Of a DNA stretch of 9,248 bases, positions 5,957 to 9,248 are shown piece by piece. This DNA comes from DASQDT01 sp036380435. Lineage in GTDB: Bacteria; Acidobacteriota; Blastocatellia; Pyrinomonadales; Pyrinomonadaceae. Each line of letters opens with the position of its first letter. The first letter of the stretch is position 1. The translations under genes and the position numbers were made by a program. The DNA is taken from the NCBI GenBank assembly GCA_036380435.1, contig DASVES010000293.1, forward strand, positions 1 through 9,248. Direction: 5' to 3'. The notes under the pieces are model-generated. The model did not search any database, was not told where the DNA came from, and worked only from the letters and a program-made list of their open reading frames with translations.

Positions 5957-8164
5957 TCACGGCTCATCTGACTTCACCGGCTCCCTGTTCCTCGCGGGGC
6001 GAGCGGGACGCGCGGAGTCGCGGGAAGGCGGCGCCGGGCGCTCCTGTCGTTGCGGCGGCGGGGCGGCGGGGCGCTCATTACTCGGTGGCGGCGCACTGTC
6101 GCGTTGCGGAGGCGTCTCCTGTCGCGGCGCCGGCTCGTGTCGCGGTGCGGGCCGCTCCTCCCTCTGCGGCGGCGGATCGTGACGCACCGGGGGAGACAGA
6201 CGTTCCTCCTCCCTTGGCCTCACACGCTCGCGCGGCTCCGGGCGCTCGTCGGCGCGCGGCCGGGACGCGGGACGCTCGTCGCTTGGTTGCTCTCTGTCAA
6301 CTTCAGGACGCCCGACGCGCGACGGACGCGCGGGCCGTGCCGCGTCCCCTTCATCATCGCGTTCACGCTCTGCGGGTCGGGTGCGTTCAGTGGGTACAGA
6401 CGTGCCCGGCGACGGGAACGAACGCTCGGACTCGCCCGGCGTGCGCGGCCGACGAACGGACGGCGCAGCGCCCTCGGCGGGCAAGCCGCGCTCAGTGGGC
6501 GACACACGCGCGGGCCGCGCGGGGCGGGCCACGGCGCCCGTGCCGCGGTCATCATCGCGGGCGTCGGCGCCGTCGGATGTCGGGGAGGGGAATCTCAATT
6601 CGCGCCCGCCGAGCACGCGCGTGCGACGCAACTCTTCGTCGAGCGGGACGCCGGGCGTGCGTGAGGCGGCGCCTGTATCGCGCTGCGGAATGTCGCGCGG
6701 GGGCGTGACCGGCGCGCTCCGGTTGATTCTCAGTCCCTCGCGGTTGCCGGGGCGCGCCCCAGCTCCTGAATCGGCCGCGACACCGGCCCCCGTGCGAACT
6801 TCGCCGCGTGGGCCGACGCGTGCGGGGGTGGCGAAGGTTGAAGTTCGGCCCACGTCGGCGGGCGTGATGGGCAGGCGACCGCGCACCGGCTCGCCCGTCA
6901 CCGTGCGGCGCGCGATGTCGGCGGCGGCGGCGCGCCCGCGCAGGGAGTCGGCTCCGAAGTCACGCGCCGGCACCGCCGTCACCCCGCGCAGGAGGAGCGG
7001 GTTGACACGCTCAAGGTTGGCGGCATCGCGTGCGCGCAGCGGCGCGAGGCGGTCGGGGCGTCGCTGCCCCCAGCGGCCGCGCGGGTCGTGCTGTCCGTGC
7101 CGGAGCGGATACCACGCGACGTGCTCGCCATAAGAGGTCGGGATGTAGACGAAGGCGACAAGCGCCGGCCGCCACCACGCGCGACGGTATTCGTAGCCGT
7201 AGCCGCGCGGCGCCCAGCACCAGTTGTTGTTGTAGACGACCCAGCGCCCGTAGTGGTAAGGGGCCCAGCCCCATTCCTCATCCGCCACCCACGTCCAACC
7301 GTAGGGATGAACCCAGCGCCAGTGGCCGTAACGGTAAGGCGCCCAGTTGTGATAGTGGTTGACGACCGTCACGTGCGGACGCCACACCCAGCCATACTGC
7401 GACGTGTGATGCCAGTCGCCATAGGAGTCCAGTTCCTCAGCGCCCCACACGTCGCGGTCGTAGTAGCGTTCGCGCTGCTCGTAGCGCAGACGCGAGGCGA
7501 GGTTGCGCTCGCGCTCGTCGTTCCATGTGTCCCACTCGTCGAAGGCTGAGGCCGTGGCCAACTCCCAGTCGCCCTCGCCGTCCTCGATGTAGAGACGCGC
7601 CGAGCGGTTGTTGCGGAGAGTGAAGCCGGACGACTCGGAATAGACGCGCGCCCGGCCCTCGTCGCGCACGGTGACGCGGACGCCGCCGTCGCGCGCCACG
7701 TCAACGCGGTAGAGGCCGCGCCGCTCGGCCGCCACGGTGGTGCGCGGCGCGTCCAGCTCGAAATACTCTTTGTCCTTGTCGAAGCGCGCGAGCCGCAGCG
7801 TCGCGGCGCCTTCAGAGAGACTGACGGCGATGCCCTCCTCGCGCAACGTGACGACGCGCAGAACGGAGTCCGCGCCGACGCGGACGAAGTTGTGCGCGTC
7901 GATCTGAATTTCCAGACGCGAGTCGGGGCCGGTGGCGAGCGTGTCGCCCTCGACGAGCGGGAGGTTGAGTTTGGCGCGCTCCCACTCGACGTTGCCCGCG
8001 CGCCGCAAACTCACCTCGCCGCGCATGAGACTCACGCGCATCACGCGCGCGTGCTCCTCGTACTCGTTTTCGTCAACGTCGTCCGCGGCCGAAGCGCGCG
8101 CGGTGAATGTGAATGCGGTTGCGAGGAAGAGAAGCGGGAGTAGTAAGGACTTGAGTGAACGCAT
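5957..8164 (-). CDS. Secreted FecR-domain protein with Trp-rich DUF6600 region and disordered tail
   Basis: This 735-residue exported protein has a signal peptide (1-27, cleavage near ARASA). A FecR-type domain (about 38-195) includes MRVSLMRGEVSLRR, LVEGDTLATGPDSRLEIQID and VRVGADSVLRV. Residues 249-331 are extremely aromatic, with 15 Trp and repeated W-x-x-YGxW motifs (YGDWHHTSQYGWVWRP, YRYGHWRWV, YGWTWVADEEWGWAPYHYG), which fits the DUF6600 family. Residues 480-735 are Pro/Arg/Glu-rich, with repeated ERPA and RPARPAR, and surely disordered. Classical FecR proteins relay TonB-receptor signals to an ECF sigma factor, but here there is no transmembrane or sigma-binding N-terminus and no sigma gene nearby, so an envelope or matrix role is more likely. 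The ATG at 8164 is preceded by AAGGAG (8181-8176) with a long 11-nt spacer. It is transcribed divergently from the gene at 8923. Confidence 0.82.
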   Translation of the reverse strand: MRSLKSLLLPLLFLATAFTFTARASAADDVDENEYEEHARVMRVSLMRGEVSLRRAGNVEWERAKLNLPLVEGDTLATGPDSRLEIQIDAHNFVRVGADSVLRVVTLREEGIAVSLSEGAATLRLARFDKDKEYFELDAPRTTVAAERRGLYRVDVARDGGVRVTVRDEGRARVYSESSGFTLRNNRSARLYIEDGEGDWELATASAFDEWDTWNDERERNLASRLRYEQRERYYDRDVWGAEELDSYGDWHHTSQYGWVWRPHVTVVNHYHNWAPYRYGHWRWVHPYGWTWVADEEWGWAPYHYGRWVVYNNNWCWAPRGYGYEYRRAWWRPALVAFVYIPTSYGEHVAWYPLRHGQHDPRGRWGQRRPDRLAPLRARDAANLERVNPLLLRGVTAVPARDFGADSLRGRAAAADIARRTVTGEPVRGRLPITPADVGRTSTFATPARVGPRGEVRTGAGVAADSGAGARPGNREGLRINRSAPVTPPRDIPQRDTGAASRTPGVPLDEELRRTRVLGGRELRFPSPTSDGADARDDDRGTGAVARPARPARVSPTERGLPAEGAAPSVRRPRTPGESERSFPSPGTSVPTERTRPAERERDDEGDAARPARPSRVGRPEVDREQPSDERPASRPRADERPEPRERVRPREEERLSPPVRHDPPPQREERPAPRHEPAPRQETPPQRDSAPPPSNERPAAPPPQRQERPAPPSRDSARPARPARNREPVKSDEP

Positions 8165-8274
8165 GGGACAGTACGCTCCTTAACTTTTCGACTCGAAGGA
8201 AAGCGGGACGTGTGCGTGCGGGAGACGCACGGAGGGTAAAGCTCGGCTACGGGAGCGAAGCACTTGCGAGGCGC

Positions 8275-8302
8275 TTTATCCAGACGCATGCGCCGAGTGC
8301 AA
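8275..8302 (-). promoter_or_regulatory. Weak candidate promoter for the FecR/DUF6600 gene
   Basis: On the minus strand TTGCAC (8302-8297) and GATAAA (8280-8275) are separated by 16 bp, a poor match to a sigma-70 promoter. It would give a leader of roughly 100 nt. That leader contains a 6-bp hairpin, gtgcgt (8212-8217) with acgcac (8225-8230). Confidence 0.2.
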
Positions 8303-8443
8303 AGCGTGTGCCCGTGCGCGAATCGCGAGGAAAAATAGACGATGCGCGTGTGATTCAGAAGAGACGGACGGCGAGGCGTCGAGCAGACCCATGCGAGATG
8401 GTGCAGGCCGTCGCACTATTTCGTATGCGTCGGCTTTGTGAAA

Positions 8444-8539
8444 GTACAGTACCGCGAGCGGAAGCCTCGCGGGTACGCTAACGATGATAGGCCCGCCTCG
8501 CGTATCCAGACCCACTCGCTACCGCTCGCGGTACTGTAC
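8444..8539. repeat. REPIN-like inverted doublet
   Basis: Positions 8444-8461 (gtacagtaccgcgagcgg) are the perfect reverse complement of 8522-8539; allowing one mismatch the arms extend to 22 bp (8444-8465 with 8518-8539). The right arm itself contains the palindrome taccgc-tc-gcggta (8520-8533), and the left arm contains the same with one mismatch. The 52-nt interior holds a further gcggg/cccgc pairing (8469-8473 with 8492-8496). This is the layout of two REP sequences in inverted orientation. Confidence 0.85.
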
Positions 8540-8559
8540 CCGATGCGTGAGCCGAAATG

Positions 8560-8576
8560 TTTACAGTTAATTTACA
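8560..8576. promoter_or_regulatory. Paired TTTACA boxes, possible operator
   Basis: TTTACA occurs at 8560-8565 and 8571-8576, exactly 11 bp apart, about one helical turn, in an AT-rich patch between GC-rich sequences. Such spacing suits a dimeric DNA-binding protein. Which flanking gene it would serve is not clear. Confidence 0.25.
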
Positions 8577-8922
8577 CGCGGCGGCGGCGCGCGGGCGTAG
8601 AATACATCAGACGATTTTGGAACCTCGCGAGGCTTTGGAGCACATAGTAAGACGAGACTCGGGCGGCGAGTCCGTCGGCGGCCCCTAAAGAAAAGTCAAC
8701 CGCCAGTTGCCCGAAGACGTTAAAGCTACATGCGGTGATGGTGATTGAATGGCACGCGCGGCCGAAGAAATGTCTGCCACAAAGTCAGACGGGGCGGTGT
8801 TCACACAATAGATGACAGGTTGTGAGACGGCCGCCGGTCAGGCCCTTTCCGCACATGAAACCACAATGGCCGCAGGCTTTTTCGAGATTTCGTCGCCCAT
8901 AGACAAGGGAAGAGGTAGTGAG

Positions 8923-9248
8923 ATGAAACACAGAACGGTCACTGTATTCATCGTCGTTCTGGCGGCCCTGGCGGCCGTCCCACAGGCTTTTGAACAATTC
9001 TCCTCGCTCAAGGACGCGGCCGGCAACCGGCTGACCGCGGGTGTCTGGAACGTTTTCCTGAGTCTCCACGGGCAGAAGGTCGCGGGCGCGCCGCGCGCGC
9101 AGCAACTCCCGCAGACGGCACTCCTCGTCCGCGCCGCCGCGCCGGAAGGCCCCACGCAGATCGCGAGGAGAGAGGCGCGTCCGGCAAAGTCTTTGACGGC
9201 ATCGTCGTCCCCGCTGAGCGCCACGCATCTGCGCGCCGAAGAGGCGTT
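8923..9248 (+). CDS. Hypothetical exported or membrane-anchored protein (3' end outside window)
   Basis: An open frame of 108 codons starts at ATG 8923 and continues past the window end without a stop. A GAGG Shine-Dalgarno at 8912-8915 with a 7-nt spacer supports this start well. The protein begins MKHRTVTVFIVVLAALAAVP: three basic residues followed by a hydrophobic stretch (about 5-20), typical of a Sec signal peptide or N-terminal anchor. What follows (QAFEQFSSLKDAAGNRLTAG, then an Ala/Pro/Arg/Ser-rich segment from about 50) is not recognised as any family. Codon use favours G or C at third positions, like the neighbours. The low-complexity segment suggests a linker before a domain beyond the window. 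It is divergent from the FecR/DUF6600 gene. No function is proposed. Confidence 0.75.
   Translation, partial: MKHRTVTVFIVVLAALAAVPQAFEQFSSLKDAAGNRLTAGVWNVFLSLHGQKVAGAPRAQQLPQTALLVRAAAPEGPTQIARREARPAKSLTASSSPLSATHLRAEEA

Larger units (their letters stand above)
8182..8922. other. Long non-coding divergent region
   Basis: About 740 bp carry no convincing gene: the open frames found have no family-like sequence, lack good ribosome sites, or arise from the inverted repeat. Contents are the doublet at 8444-8539, paired TTTACA boxes at 8560-8576, a 10-bp palindrome cctcgcgagg (8623-8632), and a 6-bp hairpin gactcg-ggcgg-cgagtc (8656-8672). The base composition is less GC-rich than the genes between about 8540 and 8920. 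Promoters for both flanking genes should be here, but none is clear for the plus strand. Confidence 0.6.

Noticed and set aside
5957..8164. Classical FecR iron-signalling regulator
   Set aside because: The protein has a cleavable signal peptide rather than a sigma-binding cytoplasmic segment, and no ECF sigma factor or TonB receptor gene lies nearby.
8438..8647. 69-codon plus-strand open frame and the 79-codon minus-strand frame at 8276-8515
   Set aside because: Both read LPLAVLY from opposite arms of the same inverted repeat and have no ribosome site or family resemblance.

Overview
The window is GC-rich DNA from a bacterium. The best guess for the host is an Acidobacteriota member. The main support is a secreted protein whose C-terminal half matches the Solibacter-type C-terminal domain (TIGR03437), a family greatly expanded in that phylum. 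A FecR/DUF6600-type secreted protein and abundant small palindromic intergenic repeats fit the same picture. This placement is an inference from protein families; there is no rRNA or other strong marker in the window.

Layout, left to right. Positions 1-374 hold two rpsU (ribosomal protein S21) genes tail to tail: only the last 29 codons of the plus-strand copy, then a shared hairpin terminator, then a complete minus-strand copy. Positions 594-1628 (minus) encode a secreted ChaN-like protein. A DEDDh 3'-5' exonuclease diverges from it at 1703-2266 (plus). Positions 2259-2447 form a repeat-filled gap. Positions 2469-3599 (minus) encode a PLP fold-type III enzyme of the D-serine dehydratase / D-threonine aldolase family. 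A palindromic doublet fills the 81-bp gap up to the next gene. Positions 3681-5798 (minus) encode a 705-residue secreted protein with a probable beta-propeller and a Solibacter-type C-terminal region. Positions 5957-8164 (minus) encode a 735-residue secreted FecR-DUF6600 protein with a long Pro/Arg/Glu-rich tail. A non-coding region of about 760 bp follows, with another palindromic doublet. A plus-strand gene for an exported or membrane-anchored protein starts at 8923 and runs off the window.

The genes do not form an obvious pathway or operon. Three of the complete ones, and probably the partial last one, are exported, so the segment leans towards envelope functions, but the spacers are structured and each gene probably has its own transcription unit. 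I see no transposase, phage gene, CRISPR array, toxin-antitoxin pair or defence system.

The most noteworthy material is DNA structure: the near-identical inverted rpsU duplication (arms of 104 nt with one mismatch in view), several different REPIN-like inverted doublets between genes, and a run of hairpins inside the coding sequence of the 705-residue protein that coincides with an odd Arg/Pro-rich segment.
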